DNA from: Serinicoccus hydrothermalis
GTDB taxonomy: Bacteria > Actinomycetota > Actinomycetes > Actinomycetales > Dermatophilaceae
Direction of reading: 5' to 3'
DNA length: 64,000 nucleotides
Assembly: GCF_001685415.1 (NCBI RefSeq)
Contig: NZ_CP014989.1
Location: forward strand, 3,162,001 to 3,226,000
Below are positions 1 to 15,122 of the stretch, piece after piece. The notes under the pieces are model-generated. The model did no database searches, had not been told where the DNA came from, and was given only the letters and a program-made list of their open reading frames with translations. The position numbers and the translations under genes were made by a program. Position 1 is the first letter of the stretch; each line of letters opens with the position of its first letter.

Positions 1-1
1 C

Positions 2-3487
<3,486 letters not shown>

Positions 3488-3514
3488 CGCACCCCTCGCG
3501 GTCGCGCCAGCGCG

Positions 3515-3553
3515 CACGGGCGGGTATGCCGAGCACCGGCATACCCGCCCGTG
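3515..3553 (+). terminator. Terminator hairpin after rpoC
   Basis: There is a perfect 17-bp stem (3515-3531 with 3537-3553) and a 5-nt loop, starting 27 nt after the rpoC stop. No T-run follows, as is common in high-GC actinobacteria. The arms contain GGTATGCC and its complement GGCATACC. Confidence 0.8.
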
Positions 3554-3567
3554 GCGGTTCCCGGGAT

Positions 3568-3596
3568 TTGTCCGTGTGCCGCGCGGCCGGTAGTCT
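3568..3596 (+). promoter_or_regulatory. Probable promoter of the str operon
   Basis: A -35 box TTGTCC (3568-3573) and a -10 box TAGTCT (3591-3596) are separated by 17 bp. They lie just after the rpoC terminator and before the long rpsL leader. The TAGNCTGGAG context resembles the second rRNA promoter in this window. Confidence 0.65.
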
Positions 3597-3855
3597 GGAG
3601 AGTCGTGTGTGGGCTAGGCCCCGCGCACGCGCGGGTGTTCGCGCCCGCAATACCTCTCGCCGGGCAGTCCGCCCGGCCCCCCCACGTCGCACGCGCGTGC
3701 TCCGCGGTGGGCCGGACGGGAAGTGCAGGGGAGAGCAGCGTGTCCGACACGCCCGACCTCGGGTGTCGAGGGCAGGCCCAACCCAAGGAGCGTGACCCGC
3801 AGGGACAGCACGTCCGTGCGGAGCACGAGGACCAACATCGACTGACGGAGAATCA

Positions 3856-4230
3856 GTGCCTACGATCAACCAGCTTGTCCGCAAGGGCCGGCAGGACAAG
3901 GTCAAGAAGACCAACTCCCCGGCCCTCAAGGGCAACCCGCAGCGCCGCGGCGTCTGCACCCGTGTCTACACGACCACCCCGAAGAAGCCGAACTCCGCCC
4001 TGCGCAAGGTCGCCCGCGTGCGCCTCACCAGCGGCGTCGAGGTCACGGCCTACATCCCGGGTGTCGGTCACAACCTCCAGGAGCACTCCATCGTGCTCGT
4101 CCGCGGCGGCCGGGTGAAGGACCTGCCCGGTGTCCGCTACAAGATCATCCGCGGGTCCCTGGACACCCAGGGCGTGCGTGGCCGCAACCAGGCCCGCTCC
4201 CGCTACGGCGCGAAGAAGGAGAAGAAGTAA
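3856..4230 (+). CDS. rpsL: 30S ribosomal protein S12
   Basis: S12 sits at the decoding centre of the small subunit. The 124-aa product has the standard length and carries the conserved [18 protein letters not shown] and [11 protein letters not shown] segments that surround the known streptomycin-resistance positions. Those positions look wild-type: lysine in the first segment ([12 protein letters not shown]) and lysine in [13 protein letters not shown]. The start is GTG with ACGGAG about 6 nt upstream. It is the first gene of the str operon, and its TAA overlaps the rpsG start by one base. Confidence 0.98.
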   Translation: MPTINQLVRKGRQDKVKKTNSPALKGNPQRRGVCTRVYTTTPKKPNSALRKVARVRLTSGVEVTAYIPGVGHNLQEHSIVLVRGGRVKDLPGVRYKIIRGSLDTQGVRGRNQARSRYGAKKEKK

Positions 4231-4700
4231 TGCCTCGTAAGGGCCCCGCTCCGAAGCGCCCCCTCATCAACGACCCCGTCTACGGCTCGACGCTGGTGAC
4301 CCAGCTGGTCAACAAGATCCTGCTGGACGGCAAGAAGGCGACCGCCGAGCGCATCGTCTACGGCGCCCTCGAGGGCTGCCGCGCCAAGACCGGCACCGAC
4401 CCGGTGCAGACGCTCAAGCGCGCGCTGGACAACGTCAAGCCCGCGCTGGAGGTCAAGTCGCGCCGCGTCGGTGGCGCGACCTACCAGGTCCCGATCGAGG
4501 TCAAGCCGGGCCGCAGCACCACGCTGGCCCTCCGCTGGCTCGTCGGCTACTCCCGGCAGCGTCGTGAGAAGACGATGACCGAGCGGCTCATGAACGAGAT
4601 CCTCGACGCGAGCAACGGCCTGGGCGCCGCGGTCAAGCGTCGCGAGGACACGCACAAGATGGCCGACGCCAACAAGGCGTTCGCCCACTACCGCTGGTAG
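4230..4700 (+). CDS. rpsG: 30S ribosomal protein S7
   Basis: S7 nucleates assembly of the 30S head and binds the 3' domain of 16S rRNA. The 156-aa product has the usual length, begins [11 protein letters not shown] and contains the conserved [15 protein letters not shown] and [14 protein letters not shown] segments. The start overlaps the rpsL stop (TAATG), so translation is probably coupled. fusA follows after a 50-bp gap. Confidence 0.98.
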   Translation: MPRKGPAPKRPLINDPVYGSTLVTQLVNKILLDGKKATAERIVYGALEGCRAKTGTDPVQTLKRALDNVKPALEVKSRRVGGATYQVPIEVKPGRSTTLALRWLVGYSRQRREKTMTERLMNEILDASNGLGAAVKRREDTHKMADANKAFAHYRW

Positions 4701-4750
4701 AGCCCGCGGTTCACCCGTACTGACGAAGACCCGACCAGAGAAGAGAGACT

Positions 4751-6853
4751 GTGGCACTCGACGTCCTCACGGACCTCAACAAGGTCCGCAACATCGGCAT
4801 CATGGCGCACATCGATGCCGGCAAGACGACGACCACCGAGCGGATCCTGTTCTACACCGGCATCAACTACAAGATCGGGGAGACGCACGACGGCGCCTCC
4901 ACGATGGACTGGATGGAGCAGGAGCAGGAGCGTGGCATCACGATCACCTCCGCCGCGACGACGACGTTCTGGAAAGACAACCAGATCAACATCATCGACA
5001 CCCCGGGGCACGTCGACTTCACCGTCGAGGTGGAGCGGTCCCTGCGCGTGCTCGACGGTGCCGTCGCCGTCTTCGACGGCAAGGAGGGCGTCGAGCCGCA
5101 GTCCGAGACGGTGTGGCGGCAGGCGGACAAGTACGACGTCCCCCGCATCTGCTTCGTCAACAAGATGGACAAGCTCGGTGCGGACTTCTACTTCACCGTG
5201 CAGACCATCAAGGACCGCCTCGGTGCGACCCCGCTGGTCGTCCAGCTGCCCATCGGCAGCGAGAGCGACTTCATCGGTGTCGTCGACCTCATCAAGATGC
5301 GGGCCCTGACCTGGCGCGGCGAGGTCGCCAAGGGTGAGGACTACGTCGTCGAGGACATCCCGGCGGACCTCCAGGCCAAGGCCGAGGAGTACCGCGAGAC
5401 GCTGGTCGAGCAGGTCGCCGAGGCCACCGACGAGCTCATGGAGAAGTACCTCGAGGAGGGCGAGCTCACCGAGGAGGAGCTGGTCTCCGGCATCCGCGAG
5501 ATGACCGTCAACTCCCAGGCCTACCCCGTGCTCTGCGGCTCGGCCTTCAAGAACAAGGGTGTCCAGCCGATGCTGGACGCGGTCATCTCCTACCTGCCCT
5601 CGCCGCTGGACGTGCCGCCGATGATCGGCCACGACCCGAGCGACGAGACCGTCGAGCTGACCCGCCGTCCGGACTCCACCGAGCCCTTCTCGGGCCTGGC
5701 GTTCAAGGTGGCGACGCACCCGTTCTTCGGCACGCTGACCTACGTCCGCGTCTACTCGGGCAAGATCGACGCGGGCCAGCCGGTCTACAACGCGACCAAG
5801 GGCAAGAAGGAGCGCATCGGGAAGCTGTTCCAGATGCACTCCAACAAGGAGAACCCGGTCGGGACGGCGTCCGCGGGCCACATCTACGCGATGATCGGCC
5901 TCAAGGACACCACGACCGGTGACACGCTCTCGGACATGAACCAGCACATCGTGCTGGAGTCGATGAGCTTCCCCGAGCCGGTCATCCACGTGGCCATCGA
6001 GCCCAAGACCAAGGGCGACCAGGAGAAGCTGTCCACCGCGATCCAGAAGCTGGTCCAGGAGGACCCGACCTTCACCGTCCGGCTGGACGAGGAGACCGGT
6101 CAGACCGTCATCGGCGGTATGGGTGAGCTCCACCTGGACGTCTTCGTCGACCGCATGAAGCGCGAGTTCAAGGTCGAGGCCAACGTCGGCGCCCCGCAGG
6201 TCGCCTACCGCGAGACCATCAAGAAGGCCGTGGAGAAGTACGACTACACCCACAAGAAGCAGACCGGTGGGTCGGGCCAGTTCGCCAAGGTCCAGCTGAC
6301 CTTCGAGCCGATGGACACCGCCGAGGGCGAGCTCTACGAGTTCGCCAACTCGGTGACCGGTGGCCGCGTGCCCAAGGAGTACATCCCCTCGGTCGACCAG
6401 GGCATCCAGGACGCCATGCAGGTCGGCATCCAGGCCGGCTACCCGGTCGTGGGCATCAAGGCCACCCTGCTGGACGGCGCCTACCACGACGTCGACTCCT
6501 CGGAGATGGCGTTCAAGATCGCCGGCTCGATGGCCTTCAAGGAGGCCGCCCGCCGCGCCAACCCGGTGCTGCTCGAGCCGATGATGGCCGTCGAGGTCCG
6601 GACCCCGGAGGACTACATGGGGGACGTCATCGGCGACCTCAACTCCCGCCGTGGCCAGATCCAGTCCATGGAGGACATCTCCGGTGCCAAGGTCGTCAAG
6701 GCCGTGGTCCCGCTGTCCGAGATGTTCGGGTACGTTGGTGACCTCAGGTCCCGGACCCAGGGTCGTGCCAACTACACGATGCAGTTCGACTCCTACGCCG
6801 AGGTTCCCAAGAACGTCGCCGAGGAGATCATCAAGAAGGTCCGCGGCGAGTGA
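4751..6853 (+). CDS. fusA: Elongation factor G
   Basis: EF-G is the GTPase that drives ribosomal translocation and, with RRF, subunit recycling. The 700-aa product shows the G1 loop AHIDAGKTT, a switch [10 protein letters not shown] and the G4 NKMD motif near the N-terminus, followed by domains II-V. The start is GTG with an AGAGAAGAGAG purine tract upstream. It lies between rpsG and tuf in the str operon. It is a single full-length copy with no unusual feature. Confidence 0.98.
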   Translation: MALDVLTDLNKVRNIGIMAHIDAGKTTTTERILFYTGINYKIGETHDGASTMDWMEQEQERGITITSAATTTFWKDNQINIIDTPGHVDFTVEVERSLRVLDGAVAVFDGKEGVEPQSETVWRQADKYDVPRICFVNKMDKLGADFYFTVQTIKDRLGATPLVVQLPIGSESDFIGVVDLIKMRALTWRGEVAKGEDYVVEDIPADLQAKAEEYRETLVEQVAEATDELMEKYLEEGELTEEELVSGIREMTVNSQAYPVLCGSAFKNKGVQPMLDAVISYLPSPLDVPPMIGHDPSDETVELTRRPDSTEPFSGLAFKVATHPFFGTLTYVRVYSGKIDAGQPVYNATKGKKERIGKLFQMHSNKENPVGTASAGHIYAMIGLKDTTTGDTLSDMNQHIVLESMSFPEPVIHVAIEPKTKGDQEKLSTAIQKLVQEDPTFTVRLDEETGQTVIGGMGELHLDVFVDRMKREFKVEANVGAPQVAYRETIKKAVEKYDYTHKKQTGGSGQFAKVQLTFEPMDTAEGELYEFANSVTGGRVPKEYIPSVDQGIQDAMQVGIQAGYPVVGIKATLLDGAYHDVDSSEMAFKIAGSMAFKEAARRANPVLLEPMMAVEVRTPEDYMGDVIGDLNSRRGQIQSMEDISGAKVVKAVVPLSEMFGYVGDLRSRTQGRANYTMQFDSYAEVPKNVAEEIIKKVRGE

Positions 6854-6860
6854 GCCCGTT

Positions 6861-6878
6861 CACTCCGTCCGCGGAGTG
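6861..6878 (+). other. Small hairpin in the fusA-tuf spacer
   Basis: A 7-bp perfect stem (CACTCCG/CGGAGTG) with a 4-nt loop lies 8 nt after the fusA stop in a 114-bp spacer. It could act as an attenuator or processing site that separates tuf expression from fusA. It is weak for a full terminator. Confidence 0.4.
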
Positions 6879-6967
6879 ATGGACCGAGCAACACCCATCC
6901 CAGACGTCGCCCCCGGCACCGAGCCGGTGACGACTGCACATCCCGAGTCCAACAGGAGGACACGAAA

Positions 6968-8161
<1,194 letters not shown>

Positions 8162-8189
8162 GCATCTGACCCTCCGCCTCACGGCAGCG

Positions 8190-8220
8190 GACCCCCGTCA
8201 CCGATCCGGTGACGGGGGTC
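8190..8220 (+). terminator. Terminator of the str operon
   Basis: The stem is a perfect 14 bp (8190-8203 with 8207-8220) and closes a 3-nt loop, 28 nt after the tuf stop. It is followed by TCGTG rather than a T-run. Confidence 0.85.
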
Positions 8221-8261
8221 TCGTGCGTCCAGGGGGCCCCGGGCACGTGCAGCGCGGGTGC

Positions 8262-8291
8262 TTGCCGCCGCGGCACCCCCACCGCTAGGTT
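8262..8291 (+). promoter_or_regulatory. Probable promoter of the cation symporter gene
   Basis: TTGCCG (8262-8267) and TAGGTT (8286-8291) are 18 bp apart, about 53 nt ahead of the ATG at 8344. Confidence 0.5.
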
Positions 8292-8343
8292 GGGCCGATC
8301 CACCGCTCGCGGGGAGGGTGGCGCGAGGGCAAAGGGTCTCACC

Positions 8344-9735
8344 ATGGCATCGACGACCGAGTCGCAGGCACCGCAGAAGCCGTCCAGGAAGCGGATGTCG
8401 CTCACCACGCAGATCACGATCGCGTTGGTCGCCGGGGCCGTCGTGGGCAGCCTGCTCAACACCGTCGCCGACATCGGCTGGGTCACCGACCACGTCATCG
8501 AGGGCATCCTCAGCCTGGTCGCGGACGGCTTCGTCCGGCTGCTGCAGATGCTCGTCGTGCCGCTGGTCGTCTTCTCGCTCATCACGGGCGTCGCCGGCAT
8601 CGGGGACATCAAGCTGCTCGGCCGGGTCGGCGGCAAGGCCTTCGCGCTCTACGTCGGCACGACCGCCCTCGCCATCACCACGGCGATCCTGCTGGCCCTG
8701 CTCATCGGCCCCGGCAGGGGCTTCGACATGTCCGGGGTGGACACCAGCGGGATGGAGGGCGCCGCCACCGACGAGACCTTCTGGCAGACCCTGGCCTCGA
8801 TCATCCCCGGCAACCCCATCGCGGCCTTCGCCGAGGGCGACATGCTGCAGATCATCTTCTACGTCATCATCGTCGGCATCGCGGCGCTCATGCTGGGGGA
8901 GCGCTCGGAGGGCTTCCTCAGGGCCTGCGAGTACATGAACGAGCTGATGATGAAGGTCGTCACCATCGTCATGATGTTCGCGCCGATCGGCGTCTTCGCC
9001 CTGCTGGCCCGGGCCTTCGCCCGGGAGGGCTACGACCTCTTCGTGCCGCTGGCCTCCTACGTCGTGACGCTCGTGGGTGCGCTCTTCTTCCACCTCTTCG
9101 TCACGATCCTGGTCCTCTTCTGGCTCTTCACCCGGCTCAGCCCGATGATGTTCCTGCGCAAGATGCGGGCCGTGCAGCTCTTCGCCTTCTCGACCGCCTC
9201 GTCCAACGCGACCATCCCGGTGACGATGCGCGCGGTGAACCAGCGGATGGGGGTCGACCGGGGTGTGGCGTCCTTCACCGTCCCCTTCGGCGCGACGATC
9301 AACATGGACGGGACCGCCATCATGCAGGGCGTCGCGACCGTCTTCATCGCCAACGTCTACGGCATCGACCTGGGGCTCGGTGGCTACCTCACCGTCATCG
9401 GCATGGCCGTCCTCGCCTCGATCGGCACGGCGGGCGTGCCCGGGGTGGGCCTCATCATGCTGACCATGGTGCTCAACCAGGTCGGGCTGCCGGTCGAGGG
9501 CATCGCGATCATCATCGGCGTCGACCGGCTCATGGACATGATCCGCACCGCCGTCAACGTCACCGGGGACGCGATGGTCAGCACCGCCGTCGCCAAGAGC
9601 GAGGGCGAGATGGACGTCGAGGTCTTCAACGACCCAGCGGCCGGCGAGTTCGACGTCTCCGACATCGACTTCGACGACCTGGACCACGACGGGGTGCCGG
9701 ACGCGCAGGAGCGGGTGGAGCGCGCCCACAGCTGA
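8344..9735 (+). CDS. Dicarboxylate/amino acid:cation symporter (DAACS family)
   Basis: This is a multi-pass inner-membrane carrier that imports acidic amino acids or C4-dicarboxylates with Na+ or H+. The 463-aa product has a short charged N-terminus, eight expected transmembrane segments and two re-entrant loops. The serine-rich loop STASSNATIPVTM and the cation/substrate motif FGATINMDGTAIM are both intact. I chose the ATG at 8344 because the frame upstream of it overlaps the tuf terminator and the promoter. The C-terminus is unusually acidic (DIDFDDLDHDGVPDAQERVERAHS), perhaps a cytosolic tail. The exact substrate cannot be read from sequence; glutamate/aspartate or succinate/fumarate are the main options. 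Confidence 0.9.
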   Translation: MASTTESQAPQKPSRKRMSLTTQITIALVAGAVVGSLLNTVADIGWVTDHVIEGILSLVADGFVRLLQMLVVPLVVFSLITGVAGIGDIKLLGRVGGKAFALYVGTTALAITTAILLALLIGPGRGFDMSGVDTSGMEGAATDETFWQTLASIIPGNPIAAFAEGDMLQIIFYVIIVGIAALMLGERSEGFLRACEYMNELMMKVVTIVMMFAPIGVFALLARAFAREGYDLFVPLASYVVTLVGALFFHLFVTILVLFWLFTRLSPMMFLRKMRAVQLFAFSTASSNATIPVTMRAVNQRMGVDRGVASFTVPFGATINMDGTAIMQGVATVFIANVYGIDLGLGGYLTVIGMAVLASIGTAGVPGVGLIMLTMVLNQVGLPVEGIAIIIGVDRLMDMIRTAVNVTGDAMVSTAVAKSEGEMDVEVFNDPAAGEFDVSDIDFDDLDHDGVPDAQERVERAHS

Positions 9736-9764
9736 GCGCGCGCACCGGCGGGCGCGCCGTCACG

Positions 9765-9770
9765 TACCGT
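9765..9770 (+). promoter_or_regulatory. -10 hexamer of a leaderless start
   Basis: TACCGT ends 7 nt before the GTG at 9778, so transcription would begin at the start codon. There is no Shine-Dalgarno sequence. Confidence 0.5.
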
Positions 9771-9777
9771 CGTCCCC

Positions 9778-10410
9778 GTGCTCCTCTGGTACGCCGCGTA
9801 CGGCTCGAACATGCACCGCGACCGGCTCCTGCGCTACCTGCAGGGCGGTCGTCCCGACGGCGCCCGCCGCACCTACGTCGGTGCACGGGACGCGGCGGCG
9901 CCGCTCGCCGACGCCGCCCTGAGCCTGCCCGGCTCCCTCCGCTTCGCGGGGGAGTCCCTCACGTGGGGCGGCGGGGTCGCGTTCTACGACCCCGACGCGG
10001 CAGCACCCGAGGACCGCGTCCTCGCCCGCGCCTACCTCATCACCGAGGAGCAGTTCGCCGACGTCGCCGCCCAGGAGATGCACCGGGCGCCGGGGGAGGC
10101 CCTCGAGCTCGCCACCGTGCTGGGCACCGGGCGGCACGCCCACGGCCCGGGCCGCTACGAGACGCTGCACCACGTCGGCGAGAGGGAGGGCCGCCCGGTC
10201 CTCACCTTCACTGCCGACCGCCCGGGCGACCTTCCCGCGAACCCCCCGGTGGGGGCATACCTGAGGACCATGGCGCGGGGGTGGGCCGAGGCGCACGGGA
10301 TGTCGACCGAGGAGGTCGTGGACCATCTGTGGGCGAACCCGCAGGTGCGGCTCGGGTGGGACCGCACTGCCCTGCACGACCTGCTGACCGGGGCGCCGGC
10401 CGGGTCCTGA
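9778..10410 (+). CDS. Gamma-glutamylcyclotransferase-like (AIG2/BtrG fold) protein
   Basis: The N-terminus LLWYAAYGSNM matches the glycine-loop signature (YGSN) of the gamma-glutamylcyclotransferase fold, which in some members releases 5-oxoproline from gamma-glutamyl peptides. The 210-aa protein is longer than the minimal fold (about 120-150 aa), and its C-terminal half resembles the actinobacterial subgroup of this family. A catalytic acidic residue is plausible in the ITEEQF segment but not certain. The GTG start has no ribosome-binding site and sits 7 nt behind TACCGT, so it is probably leaderless. It follows a possible glutamate transporter, which may or may not be related in function. 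Databases sometimes mislabel this subgroup as histone deacetylase. Confidence 0.7.
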   Translation: MLLWYAAYGSNMHRDRLLRYLQGGRPDGARRTYVGARDAAAPLADAALSLPGSLRFAGESLTWGGGVAFYDPDAAAPEDRVLARAYLITEEQFADVAAQEMHRAPGEALELATVLGTGRHAHGPGRYETLHHVGEREGRPVLTFTADRPGDLPANPPVGAYLRTMARGWAEAHGMSTEEVVDHLWANPQVRLGWDRTALHDLLTGAPAGS

Positions 10411-10718
10411 GGGGGCGGGGCACCGATTTGAGGTGCCGCGGCGCTTCATGGCACACTAGACAGGTTGCTTGACGCGCGGTGCACACCCATGTGTGCGTCG
10501 CCGGCCGTCCAGCACGCACCGCGAGCGGTGCGGGCGGCGGCAGCGCAAGCCCCGGCGGCACGACGTCGGGCACGGACACCGCCCACGAAGGATCGACAGA
10601 TCAGTGGGGCGCGTCCGCGGGAGGCGCGACACGCCCGACCGCGGGGGTCGGTGAGGTGCTCGGCAGCGGCCGGACCCTGAATGTTCCAGATGGACGACGA
10701 GAGAGAGTCAGACAAGCG
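10411..10718 (+). other. Upstream region and leader of the S10 operon
   Basis: There is no gene in these 308 bp. A possible promoter is at 10428-10457. The leader of about 250 nt contains a small hairpin (GCACAC/GTGTGC, 10481-10496) and long GC-rich stretches. In other bacteria the S10 leader can be bound by L4, but I see no alignable structure for that here. Confidence 0.6.
10428..10457 (+). promoter_or_regulatory. Possible promoter of the S10 operon
   Basis: TTGAGG (10428-10433) and CACACT (10452-10457) are 18 bp apart. TAGACA at 10457-10462 is an alternative -10. The match is moderate. Confidence 0.4.
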
Positions 10719-11027
10719 ATGGCGGGACAGAAGATCCGCATCCGGCTGAAGTCGTACGACCACGAGGTCATCGACAGCTCGGCGCGCAAGATCGTTGACA
10801 CGGTGACCCGTGCTGGCGCCACGGTGGTCGGCCCGGTGCCGCTCCCGACGGAGAAGAACGTCTTCTGCGTCATCCGGTCGCCGCACAAGTACAAGGACAG
10901 CCGCGAGCACTTCGAGATGCGTACCCACAAGCGGCTGATCGACATCGTCGACCCCACCCCAAAGGCGGTCGACTCCTTGATGCGTCTCGACCTCCCGGCG
11001 GACGTCAACATCGAGATCAAGCTGTGA
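10719..11027 (+). CDS. rpsJ: 30S ribosomal protein S10
   Basis: S10 is a 30S head protein and also the NusE antitermination factor. The 102-aa product starts [19 protein letters not shown], as in other actinobacteria, and includes the conserved [22 protein letters not shown] segment. I chose the ATG at 10719 by homology of the N-terminus, because the frame stays open upstream through the leader. It is the first gene of the S10 operon, and its stop overlaps the GTG of rplC. Confidence 0.97.
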   Translation: MAGQKIRIRLKSYDHEVIDSSARKIVDTVTRAGATVVGPVPLPTEKNVFCVIRSPHKYKDSREHFEMRTHKRLIDIVDPTPKAVDSLMRLDLPADVNIEIKL

Positions 11028-11710
11028 GTGTGACCACGATGACTACTGCAACCACTGCATCGACCACGACGCGCACCCTCAAGGGCGTCCTCGGTGAGAA
11101 GCTCGGCATGACCCAGGTCTGGGACGCCGAGAACCGTCTCGTCCCGGTCACGGTCATCAAGGCCGGTCCGGCCGTCGTCACCCAGGTGCGCAACGCCGAG
11201 ACCGACGGCTACGACGCGGTCCAGATCGCCTTCGGTGCGATCGACCCGCGCAAGGTGACCCAGCCGCTCAAGGGGCACTTCGCCAAGGCGGGTGTCACCC
11301 CGCGCCGTCACGTCGCCGAGCTGCGCACCGCCGACGCCGCCGACTACGAGCTCGGCCAGGAGATCACCGCCGAGGCCTTCGAGGGCGGCCAGAAGGTCGA
11401 CGTCACCGGCACCACCAAGGGCAAGGGCTTCGCCGGCGTCATGAAGCGCCACGGGTTCTCCGGTGTCGGCGCCTCCCACGGTGCGCACCGCAACCACCGC
11501 AAGCCGGGCTCCATCGGTGGCTGCGCCACCCCGGGCCGCGTCTTCAAGGGCCTGCGCATGGCCGGCCGCATGGGCGGCGAGCGCCAGACCACCTCGAACC
11601 TGACCGTCCACGCCGTGGACGCGGACAAGGGCCTGCTGCTCATCAAGGGTGCCGTCCCCGGCCCCCGCGGCGGCGTCGTCCTCGTGCGCACGGCCGCGAA
11701 GGGTGCGTGA
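11024..11710 (+). CDS. rplC: 50S ribosomal protein L3
   Basis: L3 is an early-assembly 50S protein reaching to the peptidyl-transferase centre. The signature [12 protein letters not shown] lies near the N-terminus and the [37 protein letters not shown] loop is intact. The GTG at 11024 overlaps the rpsJ stop (GTGA) and gives 228 aa. An in-frame ATG at 11039 would give 223 aa and cannot be excluded. The N-terminus has a run of Thr/Ala residues before the conserved start of the domain. Confidence 0.95.
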   Translation: MSVTTMTTATTASTTTRTLKGVLGEKLGMTQVWDAENRLVPVTVIKAGPAVVTQVRNAETDGYDAVQIAFGAIDPRKVTQPLKGHFAKAGVTPRRHVAELRTADAADYELGQEITAEAFEGGQKVDVTGTTKGKGFAGVMKRHGFSGVGASHGAHRNHRKPGSIGGCATPGRVFKGLRMAGRMGGERQTTSNLTVHAVDADKGLLLIKGAVPGPRGGVVLVRTAAKGA

Positions 11711-11717
11711 ACCAGCT

Positions 11718-12368
11718 ATGACCACCATCACCATCACCAAGCCCGCAGGCGGTGACGCCGGCACCGTTGACCTGCCCGCCGAGCTCTTCGACGTGCAGAC
11801 CAACGTGCCGCTGATCCACCAGGTCGTCGTGGCCCAGCTGGCCGCGGCCCGCCAGGGCACCCACGCCACCAAGACCCGCGGCGCCGTCCGCGGCGGTGGC
11901 CGCAAGCCCTACCGTCAGAAGGGCACCGGCCGCGCGCGCCAGGGCTCGACCCGTGCGCCGCAGTTCGCCGGCGGTGGCACCGTCCACGGTCCGCAGCCGC
12001 GCAGCTACGCCCAGAAGACGCCCAAGAAGATGAAGGCCGCCGCCCTGCGCGGTGCCCTGTCCGACCGGGCCCGGCACGGCCGCATCCACGTCCTGTCCGC
12101 GCTGGTCGAGGGGGAGACCCCCTCCACCAAGACCGCGCGCACCGCGCTGCAGGCGCTGTCGGAGCGTCCGAACTTCCTCGTGGTCCTGGACCGCGCGGAC
12201 GAGACCGGTCTGCGCAGCGTGCGCAACATGGCCGAGGTCCACGTGCTCTTCGTCGACCAGCTCAACACCTACGACGTGCTGTGCGCCGACGACGTGGTCT
12301 TCACCCAGGCCGCCCTGGACACCTTCATCTCCGGCGTGCGCGCCGCGACTGCCGAGGAGACCGAGTGA
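11718..12368 (+). CDS. rplD: 50S ribosomal protein L4
   Basis: L4 lines the peptide exit tunnel and in some bacteria represses its own operon. The product is 216 aa. The long loop with [30 protein letters not shown] is present, followed by the globular domain. Its ATG is 8 bp after the rplC stop, and its TGA overlaps the rplW GTG. The N-terminus ([20 protein letters not shown]) is typical. Confidence 0.97.
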   Translation: MTTITITKPAGGDAGTVDLPAELFDVQTNVPLIHQVVVAQLAAARQGTHATKTRGAVRGGGRKPYRQKGTGRARQGSTRAPQFAGGGTVHGPQPRSYAQKTPKKMKAAALRGALSDRARHGRIHVLSALVEGETPSTKTARTALQALSERPNFLVVLDRADETGLRSVRNMAEVHVLFVDQLNTYDVLCADDVVFTQAALDTFISGVRAATAEETE

Positions 12369-12670
12369 GCACTGCATCCAGCATCCAGAAGGACCCGCGG
12401 GACATCCTGCTCTCGCCGGTCGTGTCCGAGAAGTCGTACGCGCTGCTCGACCAGGGCAAGTACACCTTCCTGGTCGACCCGCGCGCGAACAAGTCGGAGA
12501 TCAAGAAGGCCGTCGAGTCGATCTTCGACGTCAAGGTCTCCTCGGTCCACACGATGAACCGCCAGGGCAAGGCCCGTCGCACCCGCTTCGGCATGGGGCG
12601 GCGCAAGGACACGAAGCGGGCCATCGTCACGCTCCGTGAGGGCTCCATCGACATCTTCGGCACGCTCTGA
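12365..12670 (+). CDS. rplW: 50S ribosomal protein L23
   Basis: L23 sits at the tunnel exit and is the docking site for trigger factor and SRP. The product is 101 aa, beginning at a GTG that overlaps the rplD stop (GTGA). The conserved [15 protein letters not shown] and the [20 protein letters not shown] loop are present. The upstream open frame antisense to nothing useful was ignored because the overlap start fits family length. Confidence 0.96.
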   Translation: MSTASSIQKDPRDILLSPVVSEKSYALLDQGKYTFLVDPRANKSEIKKAVESIFDVKVSSVHTMNRQGKARRTRFGMGRRKDTKRAIVTLREGSIDIFGTL

Positions 12671-12710
12671 GCGGCGCCGGGATAGATACGAAGCTAGAGG
12701 ACTTTCGAGA

Positions 12711-13547
<837 letters not shown>

Positions 13548-13567
13548 GTTTAGGAGCAGTCCGAAGA

Positions 13568-13849
13568 ATGCCTCGCAGCCTGAAGAAGGGCCCGTTCGTC
13601 GACGACCACCTCACCAAGAAGGTGGACGCGCAGAACGAGGCCGGAACCAAGAACGTCATCAAGACCTGGTCCCGCCGGTCGATGATCACCCCCGACATGC
13701 TCGGCCACACCCTCGCGGTCCACGACGGCCGCAAGCACGTCCCGGTCTTCGTGACCGAGTCGATGGTCGGCCACAAGCTCGGTGAGTTCGCTCCGACCCG
13801 CACGTTCAAGGGTCACGAGAAGGACGACAGGAAGGGTCGCCGGCGATGA
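13568..13849 (+). CDS. rpsS: 30S ribosomal protein S19
   Basis: S19 binds the 30S head beside S13 and contacts the A-site tRNA region. The 93-aa product begins [15 protein letters not shown] and ends with [12 protein letters not shown], both family-typical. The ATG is preceded by TAGGAGCAG. The TGA overlaps the likely rplV start. Confidence 0.97.
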   Translation: MPRSLKKGPFVDDHLTKKVDAQNEAGTKNVIKTWSRRSMITPDMLGHTLAVHDGRKHVPVFVTESMVGHKLGEFAPTRTFKGHEKDDRKGRRR

Positions 13850-14250
13850 CGACCACCACGAACAGCACGGAAGAAGGATTCGTCATGGAAGCCAAGGCGC
13901 AGGCGCGGTTCGTCCGCGTGACGCCGATGAAGGCGCGCCGTGTCGTCGACCTGATCCGGGGCAAGAGCGTCCCGGAGGCCCAGGCCCTGATGCGGTTCGC
14001 GCCGCAGAGCGCCAGCGAGCCGGTGCTCAAGGTCCTGAACAGCGCGGTCGCCAACGCCCGTCACGCCGCGGACAACGCGGGCTCGGGCATCGACGAGGCC
14101 CGCCTCGTCGTGGCCTCCGCCTACGTCGACGAGGGCCCGACCATGAAGCGTTTCCGTCCGCGGGCCCAGGGCCGCGCGAGCCGGATCAACAAGCGCACCA
14201 GCCACATCACCGTGGTTGTCGCCGAGCAGACCAAGGGAGGTGCCCGCTGA
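13846..14250 (+). CDS. rplV: 50S ribosomal protein L22
   Basis: L22 lines the exit tunnel and contacts all 23S domains. The ATG at 13846 overlaps the rpsS stop (ATGA) and gives 134 aa. A second in-frame ATG at 13885 ([20 protein letters not shown]) has its own AGAAGGA upstream and matches the classical N-terminus, so the true start is uncertain by 13 residues. The tunnel loop and the C-terminal [22 protein letters not shown] segment are intact. Confidence 0.94.
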   Translation: MTTTTNSTEEGFVMEAKAQARFVRVTPMKARRVVDLIRGKSVPEAQALMRFAPQSASEPVLKVLNSAVANARHAADNAGSGIDEARLVVASAYVDEGPTMKRFRPRAQGRASRINKRTSHITVVVAEQTKGGAR

Positions 14251-15122
14251 TGGGGCAGAAGATCAACCCGAACGGCTACCGCCTGGGCATCACGACCGAC
14301 CACCGCAGCCGCTGGTTCGCCGACTCCACCAAGGAGGGTCAGCGCTACCGCGACTACGTGAAGGAAGACGTCGCGATCCGTGAGCTGCTGTCGACCGGCA
14401 TGGACCGGGCCGGCATCTCCAAGGTCGAGATCGAGCGCACCCGGGACCGCGTCCGCGTGGACATCCACACCGCCCGCCCGGGGATCGTCATCGGTCGCCG
14501 CGGCGCCGAGGCCGACCGCCTGCGCGGCGCGCTGGAGAAGCTGACCGGCAAGCAGGTGCAGCTCAACATCCTCGAGGTCAAGAACCCCGAGGTGGATGCC
14601 CAGCTCGTCGCCCAGGGCATCGCCGAGCAGCTCGCCGCCCGCGTGACCTTCCGTCGCGCGATGCGCAAGGGTATGCAGTCGGCGCTGCGGGCCGGTGCCA
14701 AGGGCATCCGGATCCAGTGCTCGGGCCGCCTCGGCGGCGCCGAGATGTCCCGCTCGGAGTTCTACCGCGAGGGGCGGGTGCCGCTGCACACGCTGCGCGC
14801 GAACATCGACTACGGCCTCTACGAGGCCAAGACGACCTTCGGCCGGATCGGCGTCAAGGTCTGGATCTACAAGGGCGACCTGACCGCCAAGGAGCTCGCG
14901 CGCGAGGAGGCCCAGGCCCCCAGCGGTCGCGGTGACCGTCGCGGCGGGCGTGGCGGCCGTGGTGGTGCCGGCGGCGGCGGCGAGCGCCGTGGCCGCGCCC
15001 CGCGCCGCGACGAGGCGAGCAGCGCTGCGGAGATCACCTCCGCCGCCTCCTCGTCGGAGTCCGCCCCCCAGACCGAGTCGGCCGCGGCCACCACCGCGAC
15101 CTCCGAGGGAGGGCAGTCCTGA
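14250..15122 (+). CDS. rpsC: 30S ribosomal protein S3 with extended C-terminus
   Basis: S3 forms part of the mRNA entry channel. It has KH domain residues ([18 protein letters not shown]) and the C-terminal S3 domain ([32 protein letters not shown]). The start [18 protein letters not shown] overlaps the rplV stop by one base. The product is 290 aa, about 60 longer than E. coli S3. The extra tail is Gly/Arg-rich ([24 protein letters not shown]) followed by a Ser/Ala/Glu-rich acidic end. Such tails are common in actinobacterial S3. Confidence 0.97.
   Translation: MGQKINPNGYRLGITTDHRSRWFADSTKEGQRYRDYVKEDVAIRELLSTGMDRAGISKVEIERTRDRVRVDIHTARPGIVIGRRGAEADRLRGALEKLTGKQVQLNILEVKNPEVDAQLVAQGIAEQLAARVTFRRAMRKGMQSALRAGAKGIRIQCSGRLGGAEMSRSEFYREGRVPLHTLRANIDYGLYEAKTTFGRIGVKVWIYKGDLTAKELAREEAQAPSGRGDRRGGRGGRGGAGGGGERRGRAPRRDEASSAAEITSAASSSESAPQTESAAATTATSEGGQS

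Larger units (their letters stand above)
3488..3855 (+). other. rpoC-rpsL intergenic region and str operon leader
   Basis: This 368-bp stretch has no gene. It holds the rpoC terminator, a promoter near 3568-3596, and a GC-rich leader of roughly 250 nt before rpsL. The leader has several small self-complementary segments, for example around 3630-3690, but no recognisable riboswitch. Confidence 0.7.

Noticed and set aside
3600-3855. A riboswitch or small gene in the rpsL leader
   Set aside because: There are short hairpins but no aptamer-like conserved core that I can recognise, and the open frames there are shadow-like.
14950-15110. A separate gene or frameshift at the low-complexity end of rpsC
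   Set aside because: The frame stays open to a stop that overlaps the rplP start, and Gly/Arg plus acidic tails are typical of actinobacterial S3.
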